The notes: generated from the sequence alone by a model not told the origin. Shown: positions 36,578 through 46,080, numbered from the stretch's first letter. The stretch is DNA of 64,000 nucleotides from Eubacteriaceae bacterium (GCA_021770095.1 JAETRQ010000007.1:59639-123638); one strand, 5' to 3'. Made by a program: numbers and translations.

Positions 36578-38035
36578 CTACTTTTTTGAAATGTCTTTTA
36601 TATCATGATTTTTATTTTTAAAATAGGCTCTTGTCTCTCTGCCAACGATTCCGCTGAGTACAAAAAGTGCAATAAGGTTCGGAAAAGCCATCAAACCATT
36701 AAATATATCAGCAATATTCCATACTGCCGAAACAGTTAAATACGGACCGATAAGCACAGCAAGAATATAAATATAACGATATGCCTTGATAACCTTTTTA
36801 GAATCCGTTAAATATTCAAGGCAGCGCTCACTGTAATAATCCCAGCCCAAAATAGTTGTGAATGCAAAAAAAGTAAGACAAAGCATAAGGATAAATGAGG
36901 AAATATTTTCGCTCCAAGGAAGACCTTTCTGCCAAGCAAGTGTTGTTATATTTACACCTTCAAAAGAACCATCAACAAATGCTTCATCAGCACCTGTAAG
37001 GATGATGGAAAGTCCTGTCAAAGTACAGATAACAATTGTATCAATAAATGTACCTGTCATTGTAACAAGGCCCTGACGGACACTGTCTTTTGTTTTTGCC
37101 GCAGCAGCAGCGATAGGTGCTGAACCAAGTCCTGCTTCATTTGAAAAAACCCCTCTGCCAATACCTTTTTGCATAGCGAGTTTAAGTGTGATTCCCACGC
37201 CTGCACCTGTTACGGCTTTCATTGAAAATGCCATTTTGACCACGCTGTTCAGTGCAGAAGGAATTGAACTGAGATGACTCAATACGATGATTAACACAAA
37301 AACGATATATGTAATTGCCATGAACGGAACAACGATCTCAGAGACCTTTGCAATTCGTTTTATACCACCGATAATAACAAGAGCAGCAAAAAGAGTTACA
37401 ACAACACCGCCGATAACTGTTGCCCATGTAAAACGATTCTCACCGATTGAGAATGCAATATGAGATGCATCCGGATCAAAGAAATTATTAATCGCACTTG
37501 TGATTCCGTTAATCTGCGTAATCGTACCGATACCGAGCAAACCGGCTACAACACCGAAAACAGCAAAAAGTTTTGCAAGCCATTTCCATTTAGCTCCCAT
37601 TCCCTTTTCTATATACATAAACGGACCGCCAAGATAATGCCCGTCAGACTTTTTATCACGATACTTAATTGCCAAAAAGCCTTCTGTATATTTTGTAGCC
37701 ATACCAAAGAATGCCGCAACCAGCATCCAGAGCAATGCTCCCCTGCCTCCAAGACAGATAGCAGTTGCAACTCCGACAATATTACCTGTTCCGATTGTGG
37801 CAGAAAGTGCTGTGCACAAAGCACCGAATGATGTAACTTCACCATCACCGTCATTTTCATTTTCCACCATAAATCTTAAGGCTTTTCCAAGGTGAAAAAT
37901 CTGAACAAAGCCTGTTCTAACAGAAAGCCATATACCCGCTGCAAGAATTAAAATAATCAACGGCCAGCCCCAAACCCAGCCATCGATCATATCTATAACA
38001 TCATTAAAAGATAACTGAACAAGAAAATCATTCAT
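36578..38035 (-). CDS. Alanine/glycine:cation symporter family protein (AGCS)
   Basis: This 485-residue membrane protein has about eleven hydrophobic segments. Family blocks are GWVWGWPLIILILAAG near the start, TALSATIGTGNIVGVATAI near 85, KYTEGFLAIKYRDK and FSNEAGLGSAPIAAAAAKT near 300. AGCS carriers import alanine or glycine with Na+ or H+; the exact substrate is not predictable here. The start is ATG 38035, seven bases behind GGAGG; the upstream in-frame codons overlap that site. It has its own promoter and a strong terminator, so it is a single-gene unit. Confidence 0.94.
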   Translation of the reverse strand: MNDFLVQLSFNDVIDMIDGWVWGWPLIILILAAGIWLSVRTGFVQIFHLGKALRFMVENENDGDGEVTSFGALCTALSATIGTGNIVGVATAICLGGRGALLWMLVAAFFGMATKYTEGFLAIKYRDKKSDGHYLGGPFMYIEKGMGAKWKWLAKLFAVFGVVAGLLGIGTITQINGITSAINNFFDPDASHIAFSIGENRFTWATVIGGVVVTLFAALVIIGGIKRIAKVSEIVVPFMAITYIVFVLIIVLSHLSSIPSALNSVVKMAFSMKAVTGAGVGITLKLAMQKGIGRGVFSNEAGLGSAPIAAAAAKTKDSVRQGLVTMTGTFIDTIVICTLTGLSIILTGADEAFVDGSFEGVNITTLAWQKGLPWSENISSFILMLCLTFFAFTTILGWDYYSERCLEYLTDSKKVIKAYRYIYILAVLIGPYLTVSAVWNIADIFNGLMAFPNLIALFVLSGIVGRETRAYFKNKNHDIKDISKK

Positions 38036-38062
38036 AAATATCCTCCGCAATAAATTTAAAAT

Positions 38063-38091
38063 ATGATAGCATAAGGAATTTTACAAGTCAA
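38063..38091 (-). promoter_or_regulatory. Predicted sigma-A promoter of the AGCS symporter gene
   Basis: On the minus strand TTGACT (38086-38091), a 17-base spacer and TATCAT (38063-38068) lie 28 bases before the start codon. Confidence 0.68.
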
Positions 38092-38134
38092 TTAAAATAT
38101 AGTACAGCACAAAAAAGTTTATGACAAAAAAAGA

Positions 38135-38166
38135 AAAGCACTTACCGTGCAATCTGTAAGTGCTTT
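38135..38166 (-). terminator. Terminator of the serine hydrolase gene, with duplicated arm
   Basis: AAAGCACTTAC (38135-38145) pairs with GTAAGTGCTTT (38156-38166) across a ten-base loop, and the minus strand then runs into a T-rich tract. The 13-base unit TAAGTGCTTTCGT occurs twice in tandem (38157-38169 and 38170-38182), so two alternative pairings of this arm are possible. Confidence 0.75.
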
Positions 38167-38192
38167 CGTTAAGTGCTTTCGTTTTAGATTAT

Positions 38193-39785
38193 TCAGTCAA
38201 TAAATTTACCTTTAAAATCAGGTTCAATAATCGGCAGACCGAGACTTTTAACTGCTTCTTTTACAACATCTTCGGTTAACTCACCTTTAATCGGATGGCC
38301 GGTAAATGTCATATAGTAAACGACTAAATCCTGCATACGCGGTGTCATTTCATTATAAACTTTAACTGTACCATCATCTCTGAACTCAAAAGTGAACTTT
38401 CTTACATGTGCTGTTTCAATCGGTCTTATCCACAGTTTAAGTGTTCCGTCCTCCTGCCATGATGCCTTTGAATATGTATGATAATTCAAATCACCGAGTT
38501 TGATTTCCGAAACTCGGTATTCGCCATCGAGTCCGACTTCAATCGTATTTTCATACTCTTTTTCTTTCCAATAGAAATCAAGTTTTTCATCATCAAAAGT
38601 GAGTTTCATCTCATTAATAACACCCGGCTTATTATAAAGCATTTGTGTTATGGATATTGTAACCACAGATACAAATTCAGATGTTTTGCACGAAATAAGT
38701 CTGCCTGAAATCGCATCTTCAAGCTCTTTATTCCTTGGCATTGCAGGCAAATCTTCAACATGGCAGTTTTCAATGGTTTCAAGCATTTCATCATATGCCT
38801 CTTTATTTTCAGACAGTTCTGAATAACCAAAACAGTTAGGAAAATATTTCCAGAAAACTTTCATAATCTTATAATCTTCTGCTTCACCGCTGTTGAGAAC
38901 AACAAGAGCATCATAATCAGGGAACATAAAGCAACGTTGACCGAACAAACCATCTGCACGGTAGCTGTTCGCAATCGGATTACGCCAGAACTGATAACCG
39001 TAACCTTCCATATTATCAATATAACCATCACGAACAGAATTGACCTGTTTTCTTGTTGCTTCTTTTACCCATAATTCCGGAACAAGCTGTGTTCCGTCAA
39101 TCCATTTTCCGCCATGGATATAAGGTAAAAAGAATTTTGCAAGATCTTCACTCTTCATATAAAGGCCCCAGCCGCCTGCACTGTTACCTGAACCGTCAGA
39201 CTCCCAAAACGGCTTTTCAATTCCGAGCGGTTCAAACATTCTCGGATAAAGATAATCAATTACACTCATACCTGTAACCTTTGAAATAATCGCAGAGAGC
39301 ATAAAAGTATTTTCAGAAATATAATTGAATTTTGTATTTGGAGGTAAAAGGAATGTTGCGTTCATAAAGTTTGCAATCCAGTCAGTTTCACCTTTTTCAT
39401 CAAGAACGGTAATCAATTTATCAGAATGCATTGTAAGAAGCATACGGATAGTCAGCATTCTGTTGAACGGTCTTTTGCTCATTACATATTCAGGGAAAAA
39501 ATCAGAAACTCTGTCATTCAGGCTTATCAGTCCTTCACTGACAGCAAACCCGATAGCGGTTGATGTTACAGACTTACTCATTGAATAAAGCACATGTGGT
39601 GTATCCGCATTATAAGGCTTAAAAAATCCCTGAGCACATACCTTGTCATGGCGGACAATTGTAAAACTCTGAAGTCCCAAGCCTTTTTCATTAATTTCAT
39701 TAATAAACGCAGTGATTGCTTTACTGTCAATACCTACTGATTCAGGGGTAGTATGTTCAAGCTGATAATTATCTAACCTTTTCAT
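38193..39785 (-). CDS. Serine hydrolase of the beta-lactamase/class C family
   Basis: This 530-residue protein has a beta-lactamase-like fold in its N-terminal 350 residues: the Ser-x-x-Lys motif in LYSMSKSVTS near residue 69, the Tyr-x-Asn-type element in KFNYISENTFM near 150 and a glycine-rich GGWGLYMKSEDLAKFF near 205. A beta-rich C-terminal domain of about 150 residues follows. There is no signal peptide, so it is probably cytosolic. It resembles esterases or peptidases of the AmpC-type family more than a resistance enzyme. The substrate is unknown. Monocistronic, with its own promoter and terminator. Confidence 0.88.
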   Translation of the reverse strand: MKRLDNYQLEHTTPESVGIDSKAITAFINEINEKGLGLQSFTIVRHDKVCAQGFFKPYNADTPHVLYSMSKSVTSTAIGFAVSEGLISLNDRVSDFFPEYVMSKRPFNRMLTIRMLLTMHSDKLITVLDEKGETDWIANFMNATFLLPPNTKFNYISENTFMLSAIISKVTGMSVIDYLYPRMFEPLGIEKPFWESDGSGNSAGGWGLYMKSEDLAKFFLPYIHGGKWIDGTQLVPELWVKEATRKQVNSVRDGYIDNMEGYGYQFWRNPIANSYRADGLFGQRCFMFPDYDALVVLNSGEAEDYKIMKVFWKYFPNCFGYSELSENKEAYDEMLETIENCHVEDLPAMPRNKELEDAISGRLISCKTSEFVSVVTISITQMLYNKPGVINEMKLTFDDEKLDFYWKEKEYENTIEVGLDGEYRVSEIKLGDLNYHTYSKASWQEDGTLKLWIRPIETAHVRKFTFEFRDDGTVKVYNEMTPRMQDLVVYYMTFTGHPIKGELTEDVVKEAVKSLGLPIIEPDFKGKFID

Positions 39786-39822
39786 TCATTTATCTCCATT
39801 CAAACAATAGTTTACATATAAT

Positions 39823-39851
39823 ATATTATCTTAATTACTTATGAAATTCAA
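39823..39851 (-). promoter_or_regulatory. Predicted promoter of the serine hydrolase gene
   Basis: On the minus strand TTGAAT (39846-39851), a 17-base spacer and TAATAT (39823-39828) lie about 38 bases before the start codon. Confidence 0.55.
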
Positions 39852-39905
39852 CCCGATTTTCGCGAAAAATTATAAACAAAATATAAAATTAACTTTGTTT
39901 TGCAA

Positions 39906-39934
39906 TTGATTTTTATATATAAAGATAGTATAAT
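39906..39934 (+). promoter_or_regulatory. Predicted sigma-A promoter of the CHAP-domain gene
   Basis: TTGATT (39906-39911), a 17-base spacer and TATAAT (39929-39934) lie 37 bases before the ATG. It may also drive the downstream dehydratase and potassium genes, since no terminator is obvious before 46 kb. Confidence 0.7.
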
Positions 39935-39971
39935 TATAATTATCTAATTATATATAAATCAGGGGTGTTAT

Positions 39972-41165
39972 ATGACCAAAATAAAAAGGCTGTTATGCTT
40001 ATGCCTTTGTCTGACCGTTATACTGTCATTCTCTTTCCCCCTATATGCTTATGCAGCAAGTGAAAATGAATTGAGAAGCAAAGTCGTATCGGTAGCCGAA
40101 AACGAGATTGGATATACAGGTACTTCATCATATTCAAAGTATGGTGAGTGGTATGGTTATCAGGGCGGATGGTGTACAACCTTTGTCATGTGGTGCTTTA
40201 ATCAGGCAGGGTCAAGTTATTCTGTTAAATTATATGGCAATATCATACCGAGCGGCGGCAACTGCAACAGTATGATTAGTTGGTTTTCAAACAAAAATCA
40301 ATATTATAAACGAAACAGCGGCTACACCCCAAAAGCAGGCGACCTTGTATTCTTTGATTGGAGCGAAAACGGTTCATCCCAGCATGTCGGTATAGTCAGC
40401 GGTACATCAGGCAGTACGGTATATACGATTGAAGGGAACTGTTCCGGTGCAGTGAAATCAAGAACATACACAACCGGTGGTTCAAAACCATATAACAATA
40501 TAAGTTCCATAATGGGATATGGCGTTCCGGACTATTCATCAGTGGCAGGCTCCAAATCCGATTCGGCTGCGCAAAACAAAACAACAACCAAATCAGATTC
40601 TTCAAAAACACAAACAAAAACAACCGAAAAAACCAATACTGCAAAAAAGGAAACAACAACCAAAAAAGAAACAACAACACAAAAAGAAACGACCGAACAA
40701 ATTGCCCTGGAGAATTTATCAATCCATGCATCGGCATATGATTTGAAAATCGGCGATTCAGTCGACCTCAACTATTCGGTTGAACCTTACGGTGCTGCGG
40801 CAGTAGTCGGTTATTTTTGTGATGAAGAAGGAATCATTGATATAAATGCTGACGGTAAAATTACTGCTATTGGTGAAGGAACGGCAACAGTAGTTGTCTG
40901 TGCCAACAACGAACTATATTCACAATGTGATTTCACCGTAACACAAGCGGTTGCATCAGTAACAACAGTTAAATCAGAAAACTCTGATAAGACTGAAGAA
41001 ATTATCACAAACAAAAGCACGGAAGACGTGCTTACAAACTTTGGAATTAATATTAATGCACTCAGCAAAAACAGACAGCTTTATATGATTCCAATCACAA
41101 TAATCAGCACAACAGCAATCCTTTCAATCTTTATTGCAATAATAAAAAAATTTAAACATAAATAA
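39972..41165 (+). CDS. Secreted CHAP-domain amidase/peptidase with Big2 domain and C-terminal anchor
   Basis: This 397-residue protein has a signal peptide (LLCLCLCLTVILSFSFPLYAYA). A CHAP domain at about 35-180 carries the catalytic Cys in GGWCTTFVMWC and His in SQHVGIVSG. A Thr/Lys-rich linker (about 195-245) with repeated KKETTT units comes next, then a Big2-like Ig domain (about 248-330), a Ser/Thr-rich stretch and a C-terminal transmembrane helix (ITIISTTAILSIFIAIIKKF). It is probably a cell-wall hydrolase tethered to the membrane. An AGGGGTG ribosome site precedes the ATG. The dehydratase gene follows after 33 bases, suggesting a surface-polymer context. Confidence 0.85.
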   Translation: MTKIKRLLCLCLCLTVILSFSFPLYAYAASENELRSKVVSVAENEIGYTGTSSYSKYGEWYGYQGGWCTTFVMWCFNQAGSSYSVKLYGNIIPSGGNCNSMISWFSNKNQYYKRNSGYTPKAGDLVFFDWSENGSSQHVGIVSGTSGSTVYTIEGNCSGAVKSRTYTTGGSKPYNNISSIMGYGVPDYSSVAGSKSDSAAQNKTTTKSDSSKTQTKTTEKTNTAKKETTTKKETTTQKETTEQIALENLSIHASAYDLKIGDSVDLNYSVEPYGAAAVVGYFCDEEGIIDINADGKITAIGEGTATVVVCANNELYSQCDFTVTQAVASVTTVKSENSDKTEEIITNKSTEDVLTNFGININALSKNRQLYMIPITIISTTAILSIFIAIIKKFKHK

Positions 41166-41198
41166 AAGGGAATTAAAAAACGAACGAGGGGAAAATAA

Positions 41199-43100
41199 AT
41201 GAAAAGGACAAAAAAAGAATGGCTTGGCATTTTAAAAAAGTGGTTGCTTGCAATTCTGGATATATTACTGTTTAACAGTGTCATTATTTCAGTTTGCTTT
41301 GTAATTTCAGACGGTAATATTACAGCATCACAATACAGTCCGGTAATACTTTCACCTATTCATTTAATTTGCATCAGTATATTTGTATTTTCAATTAATT
41401 ATTATTTTAAACTGTACAAAAGTGTGTGGACTTTTGCAGGTATAAAAGAAATTATATCCTGTACGGAATCATCACTTATCAACACAATTGTTCTTTTTGC
41501 TTTTGATGTAATTGTATTCAAACAAATCAAAGGCGAAAAGATAATGCCTTCTTATGTGTATCTTTTAATTTTTATACTCACTGTTTTTTGCACCTGTGTA
41601 CCCAGAATCGGCTACAGAATAATAAGAAACGGAATGCAAAAAAGTTATTCACTTTCAGCTTACAGACACTCAAAAAAACAAAAACACCATCTCAAAAGAG
41701 TAATGATTGTCGGCGCAGGATACACAGGAAACTTTATTATTGATGACCTGAAATCCATACAGTACAAAAAATATATTCCTGTTGTTGCTGTTGATGACAA
41801 TCCTGCAAAAAAAGGCAAGAGACTGCAGGGTGTAAAAATTGCCGGTAACTGCAATGACATTCCCGAACTTGTTGATTCTTATGAAGTTGATGAAATCATA
41901 ATCTGCATTCCTTCCGCCTCAGCTGCCAGACAGCAGGAAATTGCCAAACTTGCATTTACTACAGGTAAAGTGGTAAAAACCACACCGTCAATGCAGGAAA
42001 TTCTGGAAGACGGAACGAAACTCAGAAAAATCAGAAATATTGAAATTACTGACCTTTTGCCGCGAGATGAAGTAAAACTGGACATCCGAGTTTGCCGATA
42101 CCTTATTGACAAAACAATCCTTGTTACCGGCGGCGGTGGATCAATAGGCTCAGAAATATGCAAACAATGTGCAAGGTATCATCCAAAAACCATTGTTATT
42201 TTTGATATATATGAAAACTGTGCATTTGAACTTGAAAACGAACTCAAAGATGAATACGGAAATGAAATCGATATTCATGTCAGGATCGGTTCTGTCCGTG
42301 ATGTTGACAGAATCAAAGAACTATTTGAAGAATTCCACCCCGATGTAGTCTTTCACGCTGCGGCACACAAACATGTTCCTCTTATGGAAGATTCTCCTTG
42401 TGAGGCAGTAAAGAACAATGTATTCGGCACATATAATGTTGCTTTGGCAGCTGACGAATTCAAAGTCCCTAAAATGGTAATCTTATCTACTGATAAAGCC
42501 GTTAACCCAACCAATGTTATGGGAACCACAAAACGAATTACTGAAATTATTGTTCAGTATATGAATCAGATAAGCAATCATACGAAATATGCAGCCGTAA
42601 GATTCGGCAACGTGCTTGGTTCTCATGGTTCTGTTATTCCAATCTTCAAAAAACAGATTGAGCAAGGCGGACCTGTATGTGTTACCCATAAAGATATTAC
42701 ACGCTACTTTATGACTATACCGGAAGCAGCACAGCTTGTTTGTCAGGCAGGTGGAATTGCAAACGGCGGCGAAGTATTTGTTCTTGATATGGGACAGCCT
42801 GTCAAAATCATGGACCTTGCTGAAAATATGATTAAATTATCAGGATTTACTGTTGAAGAAATAGGTATTAAAATCACCGGCCTGCGCCCCGGCGAGAAAC
42901 TTTATGAAGAACTTTCACGAGAGGAAGAACTGAAAACAAGACAGCGGACAGCAAATAAAAAAATATTTGTAAATCAGCCTGATATAATTGATAAAGAATT
43001 ATTTGAAGAAATGATGGAATCACTTAACGATATTGACGACGATAATGTCCGCAGTAAGTTAATGAAATACGTACCCAACTACCATCCGGCAAATAATTAA
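41199..43100 (+). CDS. Membrane NDP-sugar 4,6-dehydratase (CapD/FlaA1/PglF-type)
   Basis: This 633-residue polytopic protein has four N-terminal transmembrane helices, then a Rossmann-like CoA/NAD domain (MIVGAGYTGNFIIDDL near 168) and the SDR catalytic domain (VTGGGGSIGSEICKQ near 305). The substrate block AAAHKHVPLMEDSP and the active-site MGTTKR follow, where Met replaces the usual SDR Tyr as in FlaA1/PglF inverting or 4,6-dehydratases. The likely reaction is dehydration of UDP-GlcNAc for capsule, glycan or glycoprotein sugar synthesis. Both domains are complete. No glycosyltransferase cluster is adjacent, so it may feed several pathways. Confidence 0.92.
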   Translation: MKRTKKEWLGILKKWLLAILDILLFNSVIISVCFVISDGNITASQYSPVILSPIHLICISIFVFSINYYFKLYKSVWTFAGIKEIISCTESSLINTIVLFAFDVIVFKQIKGEKIMPSYVYLLIFILTVFCTCVPRIGYRIIRNGMQKSYSLSAYRHSKKQKHHLKRVMIVGAGYTGNFIIDDLKSIQYKKYIPVVAVDDNPAKKGKRLQGVKIAGNCNDIPELVDSYEVDEIIICIPSASAARQQEIAKLAFTTGKVVKTTPSMQEILEDGTKLRKIRNIEITDLLPRDEVKLDIRVCRYLIDKTILVTGGGGSIGSEICKQCARYHPKTIVIFDIYENCAFELENELKDEYGNEIDIHVRIGSVRDVDRIKELFEEFHPDVVFHAAAHKHVPLMEDSPCEAVKNNVFGTYNVALAADEFKVPKMVILSTDKAVNPTNVMGTTKRITEIIVQYMNQISNHTKYAAVRFGNVLGSHGSVIPIFKKQIEQGGPVCVTHKDITRYFMTIPEAAQLVCQAGGIANGGEVFVLDMGQPVKIMDLAENMIKLSGFTVEEIGIKITGLRPGEKLYEELSREEELKTRQRTANKKIFVNQPDIIDKELFEEMMESLNDIDDDNVRSKLMKYVPNYHPANN

Positions 43101-43127
43101 AAATTTCATTTTGGAGTAAGAATTGCT

Positions 43128-44537
43128 TTGGATAAAGAAGAATATATAAAACGCCCTAAAATCATAAAAGAAAAATCCAAACATCTGCATAAGAATAAGA
43201 AAAACTATTATTATTCATATCCCAAGTTGGCAGCATTCAGTTTTTTCATTGTCATTATTATCGGAACAATCCTGCTTTCTTTGCCTGTTTCAATAAAAAG
43301 CGGAGATGTCAGTTTTATTGACGCACTGTTCACTGCAACTTCTGCAACATGTGTTACAGGTTTGGTCATTTATGATACTTTCACAAAATGGACCTTGTTC
43401 GGACAGATTGTAATCCTGTGTATGATACAAATCGGCGGATTGGGATTCATAACAATAATAACCATGCTTTCACGTTTTTTGAAAAAGAAAATCAGTCTGC
43501 ATGAAAAATTATTGCTGAAAGAAAGTTTCGGCACTATCCCTATGGGGAATACAAAGCAAATTGTCAAAACAGTAGTAACAGGAACAATCATTTTTGAACT
43601 GCTCGGAGCCGCAATTCTCGCATCACAATTTATACCGCAAATGGGGCTGAAAAACGGACTCTATACATCATTATTCCTTTCAGTCTCTGCATTTTGTAAC
43701 GCGGGATTTGATGTACTGGGCAGAATTCAGCCGTCATCATCATTGATGGAAGTGAATACAAATCCTGTAATTCTTTTAACAATCTGTGCACTGATTATCA
43801 TTGGCGGCATTGGATTTATTGTTTGGGAAGATATTGTTGAACACAAATTCAGATTTAAAAGATACAGTGTACACACAAAATTGACACTGATTACTACTGC
43901 TGTTTTATTATTGGGCGGTGCAGTACTGTATTTTATATTTGAAAATAATAATACATTTGCCGATTTTTCATTATCTCAAAAAATATTAAATGCTTTTTTT
44001 GCAAGCACTACAACCAGAACAGCAGGATTCAACAGTATACCAAATGCAGATTTGTCGCCTGTATCCAAAGTCATAACATATATTCTTATGTTCATTGGCG
44101 GATCATCAGGTTCAACAGCAGGCGGTACAAAAACAGTAACCATTGCCGTTTTGTTTCTCTGTGCTGTATCTACACTGAAAAACTCTAAGGATATTGAGGT
44201 TTTCTCAAAACGATTAACACCTGAAACTGTCAGAAAAGCAATATCAATTGTTATGATTAATCTGAGTTGGATTTTTGTTTCATCCATAACCATTGCAATT
44301 TGCCAACCGGATATAAATTTCAGTGACATTTTGTTTGAATGTATATCTGCAATCGGAACCGTCGGTATGACCACAGGTATTACACCGACACTTAGTTTAC
44401 TGCCGAAAATAATCATAATCCTTCTTATGTTCATCGGCAGAATCACATCACTTGTATTTGCTTTTATGTTTATACTTGATACAAATAAAAGCAGTAAGAA
44501 TTCTCAAAAACCAAAGGGAAACTTGTTGATTGGATAA
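43128..44537 (+). CDS. TrkH/KtrB-type potassium uptake membrane subunit
   Basis: This 469-residue transporter has the four membrane-pore-membrane repeats of the Trk/Ktr/HKT family. Selectivity-filter glycines lie in TATCVTGL near 68, FCNAGFDVLG near 190, TRTAGFNSI near 300 and IGTVGMTTG near 410. The length favours KtrB over the longer TrkH. It starts at TTG (43128) behind GGAG with an 11-base spacer, a weak initiation site that may keep expression low. The NAD-binding partner follows after 45 bases. Confidence 0.92.
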   Translation: MDKEEYIKRPKIIKEKSKHLHKNKKNYYYSYPKLAAFSFFIVIIIGTILLSLPVSIKSGDVSFIDALFTATSATCVTGLVIYDTFTKWTLFGQIVILCMIQIGGLGFITIITMLSRFLKKKISLHEKLLLKESFGTIPMGNTKQIVKTVVTGTIIFELLGAAILASQFIPQMGLKNGLYTSLFLSVSAFCNAGFDVLGRIQPSSSLMEVNTNPVILLTICALIIIGGIGFIVWEDIVEHKFRFKRYSVHTKLTLITTAVLLLGGAVLYFIFENNNTFADFSLSQKILNAFFASTTTRTAGFNSIPNADLSPVSKVITYILMFIGGSSGSTAGGTKTVTIAVLFLCAVSTLKNSKDIEVFSKRLTPETVRKAISIVMINLSWIFVSSITIAICQPDINFSDILFECISAIGTVGMTTGITPTLSLLPKIIIILLMFIGRITSLVFAFMFILDTNKSSKNSQKPKGNLLIG

Positions 44538-44582
44538 TTCATCCACACTTAAATAAATTTACAGTATTGAAGGGATTTTGAA

Positions 44583-45224
44583 ATGAAATCATTTCTTGTT
44601 ATCGGTGCAGGCAAATTCGGTCATCATCTTGCCGAATATCTTTGTGATATGAACAATGATGTCATGCTTGTTGATAAAAATGAAAATCTTATTGACGAAT
44701 ATTCTGAAAATGTTACAACTGCGGAAATCGGCGATTTTACAGTCAAAAGCAATCTTGCCTCGCTTGGTGTTGAGGATTATGATTTTGTATTTGTCTGTGT
44801 CGGCGAATTTCAGGAAAGTCTGATTATCACAAACTACCTGAAAGAACTCGGAGCATCCTATGTAATCAGCAAAGCTTCATCTGTTATACATGAAAAATTC
44901 CTGTTGCAGAACGGTGCTGACAAAGTAGTTTATCCCGAGAGGGACAATGCGTACCGGATGGCAGTTGAATACAGCGATTCAAGTATATTTGACTATTTTC
45001 AGCTTAGTGAAGATACCGGCATATTTGAAATTGCAGTACCGGAAAGTTGGATTGGTAAATCGTTATCGCGGATTAACGTAAGAAAAATTCATAACGTAAC
45101 TGTTATTGCGTATAAATTTAACAATAAAATTTTTCCTATCAATTCACCTGACTATGTTTTTTCAAAAGACGAGCATCTGATTGTTATGGGAGAAAGAGAA
45201 AATATAAAAAAATTAAAGAGGTAA
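44583..45224 (+). CDS. TrkA/KtrA-type regulatory subunit of potassium uptake
   Basis: This 213-residue cytosolic protein has an RCK/KTN nucleotide-binding domain (LVIGAGKFGHHLAEYL, Rossmann GxGxxG, with acidic Asp36-like VDKNE) at 1-130 and a C-terminal RCK_C domain at about 140-210 that in KtrA binds c-di-AMP. It gates the preceding KtrB-like channel in response to ATP/ADP or NAD(H). Length and domain order are normal. It ends six bases before the IolB-like gene, and the ribosome site of that gene lies within its last codons. Confidence 0.92.
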   Translation: MKSFLVIGAGKFGHHLAEYLCDMNNDVMLVDKNENLIDEYSENVTTAEIGDFTVKSNLASLGVEDYDFVFVCVGEFQESLIITNYLKELGASYVISKASSVIHEKFLLQNGADKVVYPERDNAYRMAVEYSDSSIFDYFQLSEDTGIFEIAVPESWIGKSLSRINVRKIHNVTVIAYKFNNKIFPINSPDYVFSKDEHLIVMGERENIKKLKR

Positions 45225-45230
45225 TCCAAT

Positions 45231-46004
45231 ATGTTATTCAAACCTGAATACGATGAGAATGGCAAAAAGATTTTATGCCAAATGAACGGAATAAATTCAG
45301 ATATGCTGATGGACATCTATGTTCAAAAGATGAAAAAAGGAGATAAACTGAATATTTTTGAAGAAAAAAATGAATGTGCGGTTCTCCTTCTTTCAGGCAA
45401 TGTAAACTTTACGGTTGAAAATTCAATCAATGAAAACTGCAAACGTAAAAATCCTTTTGAGAAAACACCATATGCAATCCATTTCTGCAAAAACACAAAT
45501 GCATGTGTTACTGCTGTTGAAGACAGTGAAATACTCGTTCAGATGACTGATAACGAGCGAACATGGGAACCTGTATTCTATAATCCTGACAACTGTCTTT
45601 ATCAGGAATTCGGGAAAGGCCAATGGAACGGAGCAGGACACAGAATTGTATCAACCATGTTTGATTTGGATAATGCACCCTATTCAAATATGGTTATGGG
45701 TGAAGTATTTAATCAGCCGGGCAAATGGTCAAGTTATCCGCCTCATCACCATCCGCAGCCTGAACTGTATTATTATCAGTTCGACCATCCTGAAGGATTC
45801 GGTGCAGGATTTGAGGGTGATACACCATACAAAACAGAGAACGGCACCTGTCTTTGCATCCGCGGCGGTAACGCACATCAACAGGTAACTGCACCGGGGT
45901 ATGAGATGTATTATGTATGGCTTATCAGACATATCGACGGCGATCCATGGGACAAAACCAGAATCTATGTTCCTGAATATGAATGGCTGGCAAATGCTGA
46001 TTGA
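45231..46004 (+). CDS. 5-deoxy-glucuronate isomerase family protein (IolB/KduI-like)
   Basis: This 257-residue bicupin matches IolB: GKWSSYPPHHHPQPELYYYQF near 163 with the metal-binding His-x-His-Pro-Gln-x-Glu, and HQQVTAPGYEMYYVWLIRH near 215. IolB isomerises 5-deoxy-glucuronate to 2-deoxy-5-keto-gluconate in inositol catabolism. No other iol gene is present here, so either the pathway lies elsewhere or the protein acts on another uronate. It is coupled to the potassium-uptake genes by a six-base gap, an unusual arrangement. AAAGAGGTAATCCAAT gives its ribosome site. Confidence 0.88.
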   Translation: MLFKPEYDENGKKILCQMNGINSDMLMDIYVQKMKKGDKLNIFEEKNECAVLLLSGNVNFTVENSINENCKRKNPFEKTPYAIHFCKNTNACVTAVEDSEILVQMTDNERTWEPVFYNPDNCLYQEFGKGQWNGAGHRIVSTMFDLDNAPYSNMVMGEVFNQPGKWSSYPPHHHPQPELYYYQFDHPEGFGAGFEGDTPYKTENGTCLCIRGGNAHQQVTAPGYEMYYVWLIRHIDGDPWDKTRIYVPEYEWLANAD

Positions 46005-46047
46005 TATACATTTTATGAATAAATATACTGCTATTTTTGTATTTTTA

Positions 46048-46076
46048 TTGACTTTGCAAACTTAATATGATAATTT
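46048..46076 (+). promoter_or_regulatory. Predicted promoter of the amino-acid ABC operon
   Basis: TTGACT (46048-46053) precedes a TATGATAATTT stretch (46066-46076). The -10 register is ambiguous, with TAATTT at a 17-base spacer or GATAAT at 15. Confidence 0.5.
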
Positions 46077-46080
46077 ATTT

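Noticed and set aside
40560..40700. Tandem repeat array in the CHAP-protein gene
   Set aside because: The repeated KKETTT-type codons form an ordinary Thr/Lys-rich wall-spanning linker and not a DNA repeat element.
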